In this document: piece after piece, positions 27,014 through 37,017 of the stretch
Layout of the letters: the number at the start of each line of letters is the position of its first letter
How positions within the stretch are numbered: position 1 is the stretch's first letter
Assembly (NCBI RefSeq): GCF_900129985.1
Contig: NZ_FQXN01000005.1
Span: forward strand, 111,444 to 175,443
Direction: 5' to 3'
Length of the DNA: 64,000 nucleotides
Source: Thermosipho atlanticus DSM 15807
GTDB taxonomy: Bacteria > Thermotogota > Thermotogae > Thermotogales > Fervidobacteriaceae
Made by a program: the position numbers and the translations under genes
The notes under the pieces: model-generated
What the model was told of the DNA's origin: nothing
Database searches by the model: none
What the model saw: the letters and a program-made list of their open reading frames with translations, nothing else

Positions 27014-28380
27014 TATTTAACCCTCGTTTCATATGGTTTTAATTTTATACCTTCAATTTCTTCTTCATGACCTGCAAGGTTATGATATACTCTAACATAG
27101 TTGTTACCGTCAGTAATTGTATATGCTATACCAAAAGAACTAGTTTTAATATCTTCTAACCAAGAATATGTCATCCAAGAATTTTCTTTCCTAAATCTGA
27201 TCCAATATTTTACATAATTTAGCAAACTATTTTCTCGTGACTTTTGCTCTTCAACTGAAACACCTGTAAACGCATAATTAAAGCCAATGGATTTCCAAAG
27301 AGTTTGTCCGTCTGATGAAAGAGAAGCATACCATGGAAATGGTTCGAGAACATGTTCTGTAAAGTGTGAGTCGTATATTCCTTTCATTCCAAGTTCATCG
27401 CCATAATATATAAAAGGAACTCCAGGAGTTGTCATGAGTATTGCAAAAAATACTTTTCTTTGTTCTTCCGATTGGATAACAGAGGCGAGCCTTGTCATGT
27501 CATGATTACTAGTGAAGTTAGAAGATATATATATTTTTCTGTTATCTGAAAGAGTTCTTGTAAAGCAATCAAATATTTTATAAGTTGAACCTGTAGTAAT
27601 TGACTCTCTAATAGCTTCTGTGAAATAAAAGTTAAAAGAACAACCAATTGTTTTTGCGTATTCAATAACAATTTCTGGATCGTCCCATACCTCAGTTACT
27701 GCAAACACATCTGGCTTTATTTCACGAGCCTTTCTCATTATTTTTTCCCAAAATTTTACATTTTTATCATGAAAGTAATGAAATTTCCCATTTTCAATAT
27801 CGTAATCGTAAATATGTTTTGCGGCATCAAATCTAAAACCATCAACTCCTAGTTTTAACCAAAATTCTACTATTTCAAGTGCTTTTTCAACAACTTTGGG
27901 ATTATCATAGTTTAAATCTGGAGAAGCTCCTCCAAAAACACCATAATACCATTTTCCTTTGTATGGATGCCACAATGGTTCGTTATCCCAATGTCTTTTT
28001 TCGTTGAGGTTAGTATTTTCTCTAGCCCAAAGAAAATAATCTTTATATTCTGGATCTCCAGAAAGAGCAGCTTTAAACCAAGGATGTCTTGACGATACAT
28101 GATTTAAAGGAAGATCGACAATAATTTTTATATCATTTTTGTGTAGTTCATCAACCATTATTTTGAATTCTTCTAAATTGCCATATATGAGATTAGTATT
28201 AAAAAAATCTATAATGTCATATCCATGGTAACTTGGAGCGGTAAAATGAGGCATTAGCCAGACTAAATCTATTCCTAAGTCTTTTAGATAAGAAACGGAT
28301 TTTGCTAAGCCAATAAAATCTCCTTCACCATCATTATTACTATCATAAAAAGAACGAATGTAAATTTCGTATCCGATCAT
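27013..28380 (-). CDS. GH13 alpha-amylase family enzyme, cytoplasmic
   Basis: A 455-residue alpha-glucan-active enzyme with no signal peptide. GH13 regions: VDLPLNHVS (region I), DGFRFDAAKH with the nucleophile Asp (about 183), AVTEVWDD with the acid/base Glu (about 230) and TSNHDMTR with the third carboxylate (about 293). The start MIGYEIYIRSFYDSNNDGEG and compact length fit cytoplasmic maltodextrin-degrading or oligo-1,6-glucosidase-like enzymes. Specificity cannot be set from motifs. It lies between a phosphoesterase and mutL in one minus-strand operon. Confidence 0.88.
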   Translation of the reverse strand: MIGYEIYIRSFYDSNNDGEGDFIGLAKSVSYLKDLGIDLVWLMPHFTAPSYHGYDIIDFFNTNLIYGNLEEFKIMVDELHKNDIKIIVDLPLNHVSSRHPWFKAALSGDPEYKDYFLWARENTNLNEKRHWDNEPLWHPYKGKWYYGVFGGASPDLNYDNPKVVEKALEIVEFWLKLGVDGFRFDAAKHIYDYDIENGKFHYFHDKNVKFWEKIMRKAREIKPDVFAVTEVWDDPEIVIEYAKTIGCSFNFYFTEAIRESITTGSTYKIFDCFTRTLSDNRKIYISSNFTSNHDMTRLASVIQSEEQRKVFFAILMTTPGVPFIYYGDELGMKGIYDSHFTEHVLEPFPWYASLSSDGQTLWKSIGFNYAFTGVSVEEQKSRENSLLNYVKYWIRFRKENSWMTYSWLEDIKTSSFGIAYTITDGNNYVRVYHNLAGHEEEIEGIKLKPYETRVK

Positions 28381-28381
28381 A

Positions 28382-28861
28382 TTATTCCTCCTTAAGCTTT
28401 TTGATAGTAAAATAAATGTCTTTATCAGTTATTTCTAATATACCATATGTTTTCATTGCAGTTCCAGGGTTTAAAAAGCGTTTACCACCGTATAATAAAT
28501 CAGTAGGGCTATGACTGTGTCCAAAAAGAATTATATTAGTATCATTTGGAAACCAGTTGATTATTCTTTTATGAATATTAAAATGTGAACCGGAGCCATG
28601 TACCATACCTATATTAAATTTCCCTATTTTAACAATTTTTTGTAATGGTAGATAATCTTTCACATCATATTCATCCATATTTCCTGAAACTGCGAAAAAG
28701 TTTTTATTTAAACTTTGTAAATATATCACAGTGTCGATATTAACAAAATCGCCGAGTGCGAAAATCCCATCACATTTTTTAGCTAATTCAATTAAATTTG
28801 GGTGAATTTCTTTGCATCGTGTGGGTATGTGTAGATCTGAAATTACAAGATATTTTTTCAT
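28382..28861 (-). CDS. YfcE/MJ0936-type phosphodiesterase
   Basis: A 159-residue metallophosphoesterase. Motifs: VISDLHI, FALGDFVNID, VSGNMDEYDV, MVHGSG and LFGHSHSP, the GxxD/GHSH metal set. Members hydrolyse small phosphodiesters; the natural substrate is not known. First gene of the minus-strand operon with the amylase and mutL. The ext-10 TGTTAAAAT reads on the minus strand at 28880-28888. Confidence 0.85.
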   Translation of the reverse strand: MKKYLVISDLHIPTRCKEIHPNLIELAKKCDGIFALGDFVNIDTVIYLQSLNKNFFAVSGNMDEYDVKDYLPLQKIVKIGKFNIGMVHGSGSHFNIHKRIINWFPNDTNIILFGHSHSPTDLLYGGKRFLNPGTAMKTYGILEITDKDIYFTIKKLKEE

Positions 28862-28879
28862 CTAAATCACCTCTAAGTA

Positions 28880-28888
28880 ATTTTAACA
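28880..28888 (-). promoter_or_regulatory. Extended -10 promoter of the phosphodiesterase-amylase-mutL operon
   Basis: The minus-strand sequence is TGTTAAAAT, 19 nt upstream of the phosphodiesterase ATG. Divergent from the PHP promoter. Confidence 0.45.
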
Positions 28889-28921
28889 CATAATTAGATA
28901 GTAGAAAATTAAAATAACTGG

Positions 28922-28930
28922 TGTTATAAT
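28922..28930 (+). promoter_or_regulatory. Extended -10 promoter of the PHP protein gene
   Basis: TGTTATAAT (-10 at 28925-28930) lies 27 nt before the TTG start. No -35 is visible. Confidence 0.5.
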
Positions 28931-28957
28931 TTAATAATAAAAATAAGGGGTGATATT

Positions 28958-29767
28958 TTGAAGATAGATTTACATGTGCATTCTACTGCTTCGGACGGGA
29001 CTTTCAGTCCAGATGAAATTTTGACATTAGCAAAAGAAAGAAATGTCGAAATTTTATCAATAACTGATCATGATACTATAGATGGTATTAAGAAACTGAT
29101 TTCAACAGAAGTGTACTTTGTTCCGGGGGTTGAGATAAGTGCTGAATTTCCAACAACTTTACACATATTAGGTTACAATTTTGATGTAAATAATGAAAAA
29201 TTAAATAAGACACTTAATGTATTGAAGGAATATAGACTTCAAAGAAATAAAATCATTTTAGAAAAGATGCAAACGCTGGGATTTAATATTTCAATGGAGG
29301 AACTTATAAAAGAAGCAAATGGTGAATTGATAGGAAGACCACATTTTGCCAGTTTAATGGTTAAAAAAGGGTATGTTGGAGATTTAAGGGAAGCGTTTGA
29401 AAAATATTTAAAAAAAGGTGCGATATTATACGAGGATAAAAAAAGGCTTAAAATGGATGAAGCAATTAGCTTAATCAATGATGCAGGTGGGATAGCTGTA
29501 CTTGCCCATCCATACCAAACAGGGTTGGAAAAAGAAGAATTAGAAAGACTTGTAAAAAAACTTAAATCATACGGACTTTCTGGAATGGAAGTTTATTATT
29601 CTAAACACACTCCCCGTATGATAGAAGAGTACGAAGCCATTTGTAAAAAGTATAATTTAATAAAGACAGCAGGTTCAGATTTTCACGGAAAAAATACTCC
29701 TGATATATCTTTAGGAATAGAAATTCAGAAGGAACTAGTAACAGATTTTTTGAGGATATGTTCATAA
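28958..29767 (+). CDS. PHP-domain phosphoesterase (TrpH/YciV-like)
   Basis: A 269-residue polymerase-and-histidinol-phosphatase domain protein. Metal-binding motifs: DLHVHSTASDG (residues 3-13), SITDHDTI, PGVEIS, IGRPHFA, VLAHPY and GSDFHG near the C-terminus. Family members act as 3',5'-nucleotide bisphosphate phosphatases or 5'-3' exonucleases on short RNA; which applies here is not determinable. The start is TTG after AGGGGTG. Monocistronic. Confidence 0.85.
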   Translation: MKIDLHVHSTASDGTFSPDEILTLAKERNVEILSITDHDTIDGIKKLISTEVYFVPGVEISAEFPTTLHILGYNFDVNNEKLNKTLNVLKEYRLQRNKIILEKMQTLGFNISMEELIKEANGELIGRPHFASLMVKKGYVGDLREAFEKYLKKGAILYEDKKRLKMDEAISLINDAGGIAVLAHPYQTGLEKEELERLVKKLKSYGLSGMEVYYSKHTPRMIEEYEAICKKYNLIKTAGSDFHGKNTPDISLGIEIQKELVTDFLRICS

Positions 29768-29793
29768 CCCCCCTCTGCCTCTCAAAGGGGGGG
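29768..29793. other. C-run/G-run hairpin between convergent genes
   Basis: CCCCCCT (29768-29774) pairs with AGGGGGG (from 29786) across an 11-nt loop. It lacks a T-run on either strand, so it may be a weak terminator or only a structured spacer between the PHP gene and iorB. Confidence 0.4.
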
Positions 29794-29800
29794 AGTTAAA

Positions 29801-30406
29801 TTATAAAAGTCCTTTTGCTTTTGATATTCCAAATTCAAATGCTTTAATGTTTATATCAATTGCTTTTTGTGGAACGCTGACTTTAATTACATCTTTTATT
29901 GTTTCGGGTGATAACGGAAAACCAGGAGTTTGAGTAAGGGCTCCAATTAAAACAACGTTAGTAGTAATTATATTTCCAGCCTTTTTTGCAAGTGTTTCGG
30001 CGTCAAAGCTAATATATTTTGCATTGAACTTTTTTTCTACAATATTTTTAATCTCTTCATGTGAAGGGTAATTGGCAAGTCCCATTGAAACTTGAACAGG
30101 TAAAATTTTGCGGGAGTTTGTGAAAACAAGTCCGCCAGTTTTTAGGTAATTTATGTATCTTAAGGCTTCTACTGGTTCAAATGATAAAATTACATCAGCT
30201 TTTCCTTCAGGAACCATTGCCCCATATACATTCTCTCCAAATCTTACGTATGAAATTACACTTCCGAACCTTTGACTCATACCGTGTACTTCTCCAACTC
30301 TAGCTTTATAATTTTCTCTTAAAGCAGCCCAACCGAGTAAGTTTGCTGCAGTTAAAATTCCTTGTCCTCCGACACCAGTTATAACTATGTTGTATTCTTT
30401 AACCAT
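29801..30406 (-). CDS. iorB: Indolepyruvate ferredoxin oxidoreductase, beta subunit
   Basis: A 201-residue gamma-domain subunit of the oxygen-sensitive enzyme that oxidatively decarboxylates arylpyruvates to aryl-acetyl-CoA, reducing ferredoxin. Signature [15 protein letters not shown] (about 10-24) and [22 protein letters not shown] are typical of IorB. It overlaps iorA by 8 bp and is translated from the same minus-strand message. With gdhA in the same window it fits amino-acid fermentation. Confidence 0.92.
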   Translation of the reverse strand: MVKEYNIVITGVGGQGILTAANLLGWAALRENYKARVGEVHGMSQRFGSVISYVRFGENVYGAMVPEGKADVILSFEPVEALRYINYLKTGGLVFTNSRKILPVQVSMGLANYPSHEEIKNIVEKKFNAKYISFDAETLAKKAGNIITTNVVLIGALTQTPGFPLSPETIKDVIKVSVPQKAIDINIKAFEFGISKAKGLL

Positions 30407-32333
30407 TATTTCCCTCCTTTACCACTTCGAAAGCGCCATATGGACAAATTTGCACACAACTTCCACAACCCCAACACATTGTAGGATCAATTTTTGCTTT
30501 TTTGTTCTCAGCGTCCCAGGATATGGCAGGACACCCAAAAGTATTAATACATATTTTGCAACCAGTACATTTATTGATATTTACTTTGAAAACAGGGAGT
30601 TTTATTCCCTTTTTTCTAGCTTGTCCTATTCTATGAAGTGCACAAACTTGTCTTGAGACTATTACCCTTACACCTTTCACTTCCAGTGCTTTTTGTACAA
30701 CTTCGATAGTTTTTTTGATGTTGTATGGATTAACAACTTCTACGAAATCCGCCCCCATAGCTTTAACAACATCTTCTATTGGTATTCTTTTTCCTGGACC
30801 GTGTGGAGTATCTCCTGTTCCTGGATTTGGTTGATCTCCAGTCATTGCTGTAATTTCATTATCTAACACTACAATGATAATATCAGATTTGTTATATATT
30901 GCATTTGCAATTGCTGGAAGTCCAGTATGATAAAATGTTGAATCACCAATAGTTGCAACAATTAATTGCGAATCATTTGATATTTTCTCGTTAATTGCTC
31001 CATTTAATGCGATACTTAAACCATGAGCTATACCAATTGACCCTCCCATTGCAACGGTAGTATCTACGGCATTTAAAGGGGGTAAGACACCCAATGTATA
31101 ACAACCTATATCACTTGGTAATATTGCCTTGTTTTTTGTTACTTTCTTTATTGCAAAGAACGAATTTCTATGTGGACACGCTGGACATAGTGAAGGAGGT
31201 CTTGGAGGAAGTAGGGATTGAATGTCCTTATATTTTTTTTCTAAACTTTTAAAATCAATTGGTGTATTTATCTCTAAAAATTTTGCGATTGCTTCAACTG
31301 CTCTTTTTGTGTCCATTTCATATATTCTTGGAACAATATTTTTACCATGTATGGGAACATTAACTTGTTTATCGTAGGCCCATATTTTTATTTGTTCTTC
31401 AACAACAGGTTCTAACTCTTCTACAATTAAAATTTTTTCAAGTCCATCCAAAAACTTCTCTACTAATTTGAATGGTACAGGAAAAGGAGTTCCCAGTTTT
31501 AAAATTCTGATATTTTTGATATTCAACCACAAGAGAGCTTCTTTTACGTACGCATATGAAAGTCCAGAAGTGATAATTCCTATGTTTCCATTTCCTTCAA
31601 TCCAGTTAAACGGGGAATTTGCAAATTCATTTCTAATATTTTCTAAATTCTCTAGAATTTTTGGATGAAATGCTCTCGAATGCGCTGGTATATCAACGAA
31701 TCTTTGAGAGTTTTTTTGGAAGTTACCAAGCCGTCTGATTTTGTTAACAATGGCACTTGGTAATTCACCGAGTTTAACATCTCCTCTCATATGTGAAGTT
31801 CTTGTAGTTGTTCTTAAAATTACTATGTGTTTAAACTTCTCGCTGATTTCAAATGCATATTTAGTCATATCTTTTGCTTCTTGAGTGCTTGCAGGTTCTA
31901 AAACAGGGACATTAGCAAATTTTGCAAAAACTCTTGTATCTTGTTCATTTTGAGAAGACCACATACTTGGATCATCTGCAACCATTACAACGAAGCCACC
32001 TTCAACGCCCATACCAATAGCGCTCATAAATGTATCTGCAGCAACATTTAGTCCGACATGCTTCATAGCTGTCATGGATCTAAGGCCACTCCACGAAGCG
32101 GATAAAGCTGTTTCAAAAGCAACCTTTTCATTTGTGGAATACTCCATGTAAATTCCGGCATCTTGTGCAATAGTGGCTATAGTGTCGGTAAGTTCAGAAC
32201 TAGGAGTTCCTGGATATGCGGCAAATACAGCTACCCCAGCCTCTAAAGCACCTCTTGCAATTGCGTGATTTCCTAGAAGTAGAATTTTTTCACCAGGTTT
32301 ATTAAGCAAGACCAAATCAGTCACTTTAGCCAT
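30399..32333 (-). CDS. iorA: Indolepyruvate ferredoxin oxidoreductase, alpha subunit
   Basis: A 644-residue catalytic subunit. It carries the N-terminal pyrimidine-binding domain ([29 protein letters not shown] begins near residue 20), [10 protein letters not shown], the TPP-binding [19 protein letters not shown] (about 467), and two C-terminal [4Fe-4S] clusters: [14 protein letters not shown] and [12 protein letters not shown]. Substrates are arylpyruvates from Trp, Phe and Tyr transamination. ATG follows TAGGAG. Operon iorAB. Confidence 0.94.
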   Translation of the reverse strand: MAKVTDLVLLNKPGEKILLLGNHAIARGALEAGVAVFAAYPGTPSSELTDTIATIAQDAGIYMEYSTNEKVAFETALSASWSGLRSMTAMKHVGLNVAADTFMSAIGMGVEGGFVVMVADDPSMWSSQNEQDTRVFAKFANVPVLEPASTQEAKDMTKYAFEISEKFKHIVILRTTTRTSHMRGDVKLGELPSAIVNKIRRLGNFQKNSQRFVDIPAHSRAFHPKILENLENIRNEFANSPFNWIEGNGNIGIITSGLSYAYVKEALLWLNIKNIRILKLGTPFPVPFKLVEKFLDGLEKILIVEELEPVVEEQIKIWAYDKQVNVPIHGKNIVPRIYEMDTKRAVEAIAKFLEINTPIDFKSLEKKYKDIQSLLPPRPPSLCPACPHRNSFFAIKKVTKNKAILPSDIGCYTLGVLPPLNAVDTTVAMGGSIGIAHGLSIALNGAINEKISNDSQLIVATIGDSTFYHTGLPAIANAIYNKSDIIIVVLDNEITAMTGDQPNPGTGDTPHGPGKRIPIEDVVKAMGADFVEVVNPYNIKKTIEVVQKALEVKGVRVIVSRQVCALHRIGQARKKGIKLPVFKVNINKCTGCKICINTFGCPAISWDAENKKAKIDPTMCWGCGSCVQICPYGAFEVVKEGNNG

Positions 32334-32606
32334 TTTACCACTCCTACTTTAGTTTTTTTGTTAATACAGTTATATTTTCTAATATTTTTGTAAATAAATC
32401 AAATGTATTTTTGATTTATTGAGGCTAATTGTAAAGTATTACATAAAGTTTTTGAGTGCTATCTGAGTTTTCCTGAGTGACAAATGTTACAACATATGAA
32501 ATGTATGCAAAGAAGTTAACACACAATTTTATAAATATTTTAACAAGCTAATATGTTAATAAGTTGTATAATTAGTGAAGGAGATAGTCCCCAAGGGGGT
32601 GTTTAA
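32334..32606. other. Divergent intergenic region, iorA/permease
   Basis: A 273-nt AT-rich spacer. A TATAAT at 32567-32572 preceded by TTG is a plausible -10 for the permease gene, and GGAG lies before its start. I see no riboswitch or RNA gene. Confidence 0.4.
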
Positions 32607-33887
32607 ATGACATTTGAAAAAATCATAGCACTATTAATTGTTGGAATAGCATATTATTATATTATTTTTGGAAAAAAGTATAAAGCTCCCGTTGTTTTTG
32701 GGCTTTCGTTAATTGTAGCTGCTTTGAAGTTAGTGGAAGGTCTTGAACCAGAAAATATTAGTAAAGTTGTAGATTTTAATACCCTGGGGTTACTTGCTGG
32801 TATGACTGTAATTGTGGAATTTTTGAAAAAAACGGGGTTATTTCAATTTTTGGCTATTAGAATTGTTAAAATAGGTGGAAAGAGATTTTTTTGGACTGTA
32901 GTAGGTCTTATGTTATTAGTTGCAATCTCTTCTGCATTTTTAGATAATCTAGTTACAATAATTTTGATTGCTCCAATGATTTTTCTTATTGCTGATACTT
33001 TGGGTCTTGATCCTGTTCCTTTCTTAATCTTAACTATTATCATAGATAATATTGGTGGAATGTCAACTTTGATTGGAAGTCCCTTGAATCTAGTTTTAGG
33101 TTCTGTAAGTGGACTTGGTTTTAACGATTTTATAAAAAACATGGGCTTAATTACAATAATTAGTTTTATAGCTGTTATACTAATGTTCAGAAAATATACA
33201 AAAATTGATGAAGGAATCTTAAGTAAATTGAAAAAACTTGCGGATATTGATGAAAGAAAGGCAATAGTTGATCCAAAGTCTTTAAAATTTACAATCTCTG
33301 TTTTCTTTTTGGTGATAGTACTATTTGCGCTTCATAATGTTGTTAATATTGATCTTTCATTTATAGCACTTCTTGGAGCTATTTTAGTTATGCTGTTTCA
33401 TAAGAAAGAGTTCAATGATATATCAAGCGAAATTGATTGGGATACTTTATTTTTCTATGCAGGTCTTTACATTCTTTCATATGCATTGGAAGAGATAGGA
33501 ATAACTAACTTGTTGGCTGGATTGTTTATGCCTTTGTCAGGCAATTATTTCCTAGCAACCATTGTAATTTTTGGTTTTGTTTCCTTAGCAATACCATGGC
33601 TTAGTGCTGTTCCTGGAACTTTGATAATTGCACCTGTTTTGAAAATATTGGTTAATAGTGGATTTTCAACGCAATTTTGGTGGGTATATGGAGTTAGTGC
33701 AAATCTTGCTACCAATTTAACTCCTTTGGGGGCTGTCCAGAATATAGTTGGGGTTAATCTTTTATCAAAACAAATTGGTAGAAATTTCGGTTTTGGAGAA
33801 TATATGAAGTGGGCATTTAAACCATTTTTGGTCACCTCATTAATAGGTTTAGGTTATGTATTAATTAAAGTGTATTTCGGAGGTTAA
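32607..33887 (+). CDS. ArsB/NhaD-superfamily anion permease (citrate-transporter-like)
   Basis: A 426-residue membrane protein with about 11 hydrophobic segments of the ion-transporter superfamily. Motifs: VVDFNTLGLLAGMTVIVEFLK, SSAFLDNLVTIILIAPM (the conserved SAFLDN helix) and DNIGGMSTLIGSPLNLVLG, with a second half repeating the fold (DWDTLFFYAGLYILSYALEE). The substrate may be an anion, dicarboxylate or arsenite, or it may act as a sodium antiporter; sequence alone does not decide. It starts a run of four plus-strand genes (permease, yqeH, pduL, punA) with short gaps. Confidence 0.8.
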   Translation: MTFEKIIALLIVGIAYYYIIFGKKYKAPVVFGLSLIVAALKLVEGLEPENISKVVDFNTLGLLAGMTVIVEFLKKTGLFQFLAIRIVKIGGKRFFWTVVGLMLLVAISSAFLDNLVTIILIAPMIFLIADTLGLDPVPFLILTIIIDNIGGMSTLIGSPLNLVLGSVSGLGFNDFIKNMGLITIISFIAVILMFRKYTKIDEGILSKLKKLADIDERKAIVDPKSLKFTISVFFLVIVLFALHNVVNIDLSFIALLGAILVMLFHKKEFNDISSEIDWDTLFFYAGLYILSYALEEIGITNLLAGLFMPLSGNYFLATIVIFGFVSLAIPWLSAVPGTLIIAPVLKILVNSGFSTQFWWVYGVSANLATNLTPLGAVQNIVGVNLLSKQIGRNFGFGEYMKWAFKPFLVTSLIGLGYVLIKVYFGG

Positions 33888-33889
33888 AC

Positions 33890-34972
33890 ATGAAATGTCG
33901 AGGATGTGGAATAGAATTACAAACTGTTGATTCGAGTAAACCAGGTTATGTGCCAAAGCATGTCTTTGAATTAGAAGAAGAACCATTATGTCAGAGATGT
34001 TATAAAATCTTACATTATGGGAAACTTACAATACCAATAAAAGAAGAAATATTTATTCATCAAATTGATGAGTTATTGAAAGATTTTAACAAGGTATTTT
34101 ATGTTGTTGATATAACAGATTTTGAAGGAACATACAGGGAAGAAATAATAGAAAAACTTCAAAGTAAAGAAGTGTTTTTTGTAATTACAAAGTTTGATTT
34201 AATGCCACGATCTCTAAGTTCCAAGGAAGCACAAGAATGGTTAAAAAACAAACTTGGAGTTGATTCAAAACATATCTTTTTAACGAGTAGTAAGAATAAT
34301 TTTGGGGTTAGGAAACTTGAAAAATTTTTAACTTCTCTAAAAGAAGATATACTTGTTATAGGAGTAACAAATGTTGGAAAATCTTCTTTAATCTCAAAAT
34401 TCACACAAACTTCTCCAACTATATCCCCATTTCCGGGAACGACTTTAGGTTTGTTAAAAAGAAAAATTAGTAATTCAAAATATTATTTGGTAGATACTCC
34501 GGGTATATTAACAAATGATAGAGTAGTTGATCTTTTAAGTCCAGAATGTCAAGCAAAAATTCTAAATACTAAACGTTTGACTAGAAAGACTTTTAAAATT
34601 GATGTAAATAGAGCTATATTAGTAAGTGCTTTTTGTAAAATAGAGGTAGAATATGAGGGGGACAAATTGCCAATTTTTCAAATATTTGCTCCTGAAAATG
34701 TCAAATTTCATGAAACAAGGATAGAAAAAGCGGAAGATTTAATGATTCAAAGAGCAGGTGATTTGTTAATTCCACCGTGTAAAAAAAGTGAGATTAAAAA
34801 CATAAAATGGAAAAAAGAAATTTTTGAATTAGATGAAGAAAAAGAATTGGTAATATGTGGTTTATCATTTATAAATGTTAAAAGAGGACCTTTCAAGATG
34901 AAATTAAAAGTACCAAAGAATATTAAAATTGTAGTGAGAGATAGATTACTAAAACCGCAAAGAGGAGGTTAA
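33890..34972 (+). CDS. yqeH: Circularly permuted GTPase YqeH
   Basis: A 360-residue ribosome-assembly GTPase. The N-terminal zinc finger has CRGCGI and CQRCYK. The GTPase motifs are in permuted order: G4 TKFDL (about 100) and G5 TSS come before G1 GVTNVGKSSL (about 158), then G3 VDTPG (about 203). This order is diagnostic of YqeH/YlqF-type proteins. It acts in small-subunit maturation. It follows the permease by 2 bp and precedes pduL by 4 bp. Confidence 0.92.
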   Translation: MKCRGCGIELQTVDSSKPGYVPKHVFELEEEPLCQRCYKILHYGKLTIPIKEEIFIHQIDELLKDFNKVFYVVDITDFEGTYREEIIEKLQSKEVFFVITKFDLMPRSLSSKEAQEWLKNKLGVDSKHIFLTSSKNNFGVRKLEKFLTSLKEDILVIGVTNVGKSSLISKFTQTSPTISPFPGTTLGLLKRKISNSKYYLVDTPGILTNDRVVDLLSPECQAKILNTKRLTRKTFKIDVNRAILVSAFCKIEVEYEGDKLPIFQIFAPENVKFHETRIEKAEDLMIQRAGDLLIPPCKKSEIKNIKWKKEIFELDEEKELVICGLSFINVKRGPFKMKLKVPKNIKIVVRDRLLKPQRGG

Positions 34973-34976
34973 AAAA

Positions 34977-35564
34977 ATGAAAATTAAAGAACCTGGTATT
35001 ATTGCAGGAGTTAGTAACAGACATGTCCATCTTTCAAGAGAAGATGTGGAAATTCTTTTTGGAAAAGATTATCAATTAACACCCATCAAAGATTTGGGGC
35101 AACCAGGTCAATTTGCCTGTCAAGAAACAGTAATTATTGCAGGTCCCAAAGGAGCGATTGAAAAAGTCAGGGTACTAGGTCCAGAAAGAAAAGAAACACA
35201 AATTGAAATTTCCTTAACAGATGCATTTAAACTTGGAGTAATGCCCCCTGTAAGAGATTCTGGAGATCTTGAAGGAACTCCAGGAATAGTTATTATAGGA
35301 CCTAAAGGAAGTGTAATCAAAGAAAAAGGAGTAATAATTGCTAAGAGGCATATTCATATGCACCCAAAAGATGCTGAATTGTATAATGTAAAAGATAAAG
35401 ATATAGTCAGAGTTGTAGTAGATAAACCAGGAAGAAGAGTAATTTTTGATGATGTTCTTATAAGAGTAAGTGAAAAATATGCTTTAGAATTTCATGTTGA
35501 TACTGATGAAGCAAATGCTGCGTTATTAAAAACGGGAGATAAAGTATATATCTTAGAAGAATAA
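34977..35564 (+). CDS. pduL: PduL-type phosphate acyltransferase
   Basis: A 195-residue enzyme that interconverts acyl-CoA and acyl-phosphate. It has two PduL domains with the zinc-binding motifs SNRHVHLS (about 13-20) and AKRHIHMHP (about 123-131). No microcompartment encapsulation peptide is visible at the N-terminus and no shell genes lie nearby, so it probably acts in the cytosol as the phosphotransacetylase of acetate fermentation. ATG follows AGAGGAGG. Confidence 0.88.
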   Translation: MKIKEPGIIAGVSNRHVHLSREDVEILFGKDYQLTPIKDLGQPGQFACQETVIIAGPKGAIEKVRVLGPERKETQIEISLTDAFKLGVMPPVRDSGDLEGTPGIVIIGPKGSVIKEKGVIIAKRHIHMHPKDAELYNVKDKDIVRVVVDKPGRRVIFDDVLIRVSEKYALEFHVDTDEANAALLKTGDKVYILEE

Positions 35565-35613
35565 AATATGGTAGAATAGACATGGTACGAAATGCCGAAA
35601 AAGGAGGGGAACT

Positions 35614-36435
35614 ATGAAAGACTATATTGAAAGAATAAATCATGCAGTTGAATTCTTGAAAACAAAGATTAATGAACTTCCTAAAATTGCTATTATACTT
35701 GGTTCAGGGCTCCATGGGATTGCTGAAAGCATAGAACAACCCATGAGAATTTCCTATAGTGAGATTCCTGGGTTTCCTGTTTCAACTGCTCCAGGTCACA
35801 AAGGAGAACTTATTTTTGGAAAATTAAATGGAAAAGATGTTATGTTAATGAATGGAAGATTTCACTATTATGAGGGTTATGATATGAAAACTGTGACTTT
35901 TCCAATTAGGGTAATGCAACTTTTAGGTGTGGAAATTCTTATAGTTACAAACGCGGCTGGGGGAATGAATCCAGAATTTGAAATAGGAAGGCCAATGTTT
36001 ATAACAGACCATATTAATATGATGGGAGATAACCCTTTAATTGGTCCAAATGTAGATGAGTGGGGTCCAAGATTTCCTGATATGTCAAATGCATATGATA
36101 AAGAATTGAGGAATAAAGCTATTAATGTAGCAAAGAAGTTAAACATTCCGTTCTATGAAGGAGTTTATGTAGCTGTAGCTGGACCAAATTTTGAAACACC
36201 TGCAGAACTAAAAATGCTTAGATGGATGGGTGCCGATGCAGTGGGGATGTCAACTGTTCCGGAAGTAATAGTTGCTAATCATGGAGGATTAAAGGTTCTT
36301 GGAATTTCTGCAATAACCGATAAAGCAGTTCATGAAGATCTCAAACCACTTACAGCAGAAGAGGTTTTAGAAGTAGCTAATAAAACAGGAGGTATGATTG
36401 TAAGAATTATTTCAGAACTTGTGAAGGAGTTATAA
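35614..36435 (+). CDS. punA: Purine nucleoside phosphorylase (trimeric type)
   Basis: Cleaves purine nucleosides with phosphate for salvage. The 273-residue protein shows AIILGSGLHGIAE (about 26-38), GHKGELIFG, MNGRFHYYEGY (conserved His), TNAAGGMNPEF and the C-terminal MSTVPEVIVANHGGLKVLGISAITDKA start (about 208). These are signatures of the low-molecular-mass PNP-I family. ATG follows AGGAGGGG. It ends the plus-strand run and is followed by a terminator. Confidence 0.93.
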   Translation: MKDYIERINHAVEFLKTKINELPKIAIILGSGLHGIAESIEQPMRISYSEIPGFPVSTAPGHKGELIFGKLNGKDVMLMNGRFHYYEGYDMKTVTFPIRVMQLLGVEILIVTNAAGGMNPEFEIGRPMFITDHINMMGDNPLIGPNVDEWGPRFPDMSNAYDKELRNKAINVAKKLNIPFYEGVYVAVAGPNFETPAELKMLRWMGADAVGMSTVPEVIVANHGGLKVLGISAITDKAVHEDLKPLTAEEVLEVANKTGGMIVRIISELVKEL

Positions 36436-36459
36436 AAATTAAATAAAGTGAAGAAAGTT

Positions 36460-36490
36460 AGGTGCCTGACAAACAGTCGGGCATCTTTTT
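36460..36490 (+). terminator. Terminator of punA
   Basis: The stem AGGTGCCTGAC/GTCGGGCATCT contains GU pairs and encloses an AAACA loop, followed by TTTTT. It reaches the end of the opposite-strand gene. Confidence 0.8.
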
Positions 36491-37017
36491 TATTTTACAG
36501 AAATTCCTAGTATAAACTCTTTATTGGGGATATATTTAGGAAGGATAAACTCACCACGTGGTGTGCTTAAGATTATAAACTTGGGAGAATTTCTAAATTC
36601 AAGTTCCATTTTATAAGGTCCTAAATAATTGATTCCTTTTTTGCCGTAGATTCCCGAAACTTGCCTTTTTATAAGAATGCCTTCATTTGTCTTTAATATT
36701 TGGTATAACACTTTCTTTTTCTTTCCATCAACAATTTCATCGAAAGAAATTCTACGTGACGAAATATAATGAATTTTTGAAATACCTCTATTGTAATAAT
36801 CATGTCTTATATAATTAATTACATGAAAAAATTCAAGAGATTTCGAGTAGTCTTTTTTAAGAGTTATGTACCATTCAAGTGTTGCATCGATCATGAAGAA
36901 AGAGACAACACTAATTTCCAATGCTAAAATAAAAACAATTAAAAATTCTATATATGAAATTTCCCCTACCTCCCCGTTACAAATCGAATTTTTCTTTTGG
37001 AGCTTCCCCCTTAGCAA
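36490..37017 (-). CDS. Prepilin-like membrane-anchored protein, start uncertain
   Basis: Up to 175 residues. The N-terminal hydrophobic segment ([23 protein letters not shown]) has a Glu in the position of the pilin Glu+5, but Gly at -1 is lacking, so prepilin peptidase cleavage is uncertain. The remainder ([25 protein letters not shown]) resembles GspJ/PilW-like minor pseudopilins only loosely. The TTG at 37017 lies within nusB and has no ribosome-binding site. A strong GGGGAGG lies at the end of nusB, after which the first plausible start would be a rare ATT at 36957-36959 or so. Last gene of the efp-nusB operon. Confidence 0.55.
   Translation of the reverse strand: MLRGKLQKKNSICNGEVGEISYIEFLIVFILALEISVVSFFMIDATLEWYITLKKDYSKSLEFFHVINYIRHDYYNRGISKIHYISSRRISFDEIVDGKKKKVLYQILKTNEGILIKRQVSGIYGKKGINYLGPYKMELEFRNSPKFIILSTPRGEFILPKYIPNKEFILGISVK

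Noticed and set aside
29768..29793. C-run/G-run hairpin as a mobile-element end
   Set aside because: There is only one copy in the window, with no flanking target duplication and no second inverted end.
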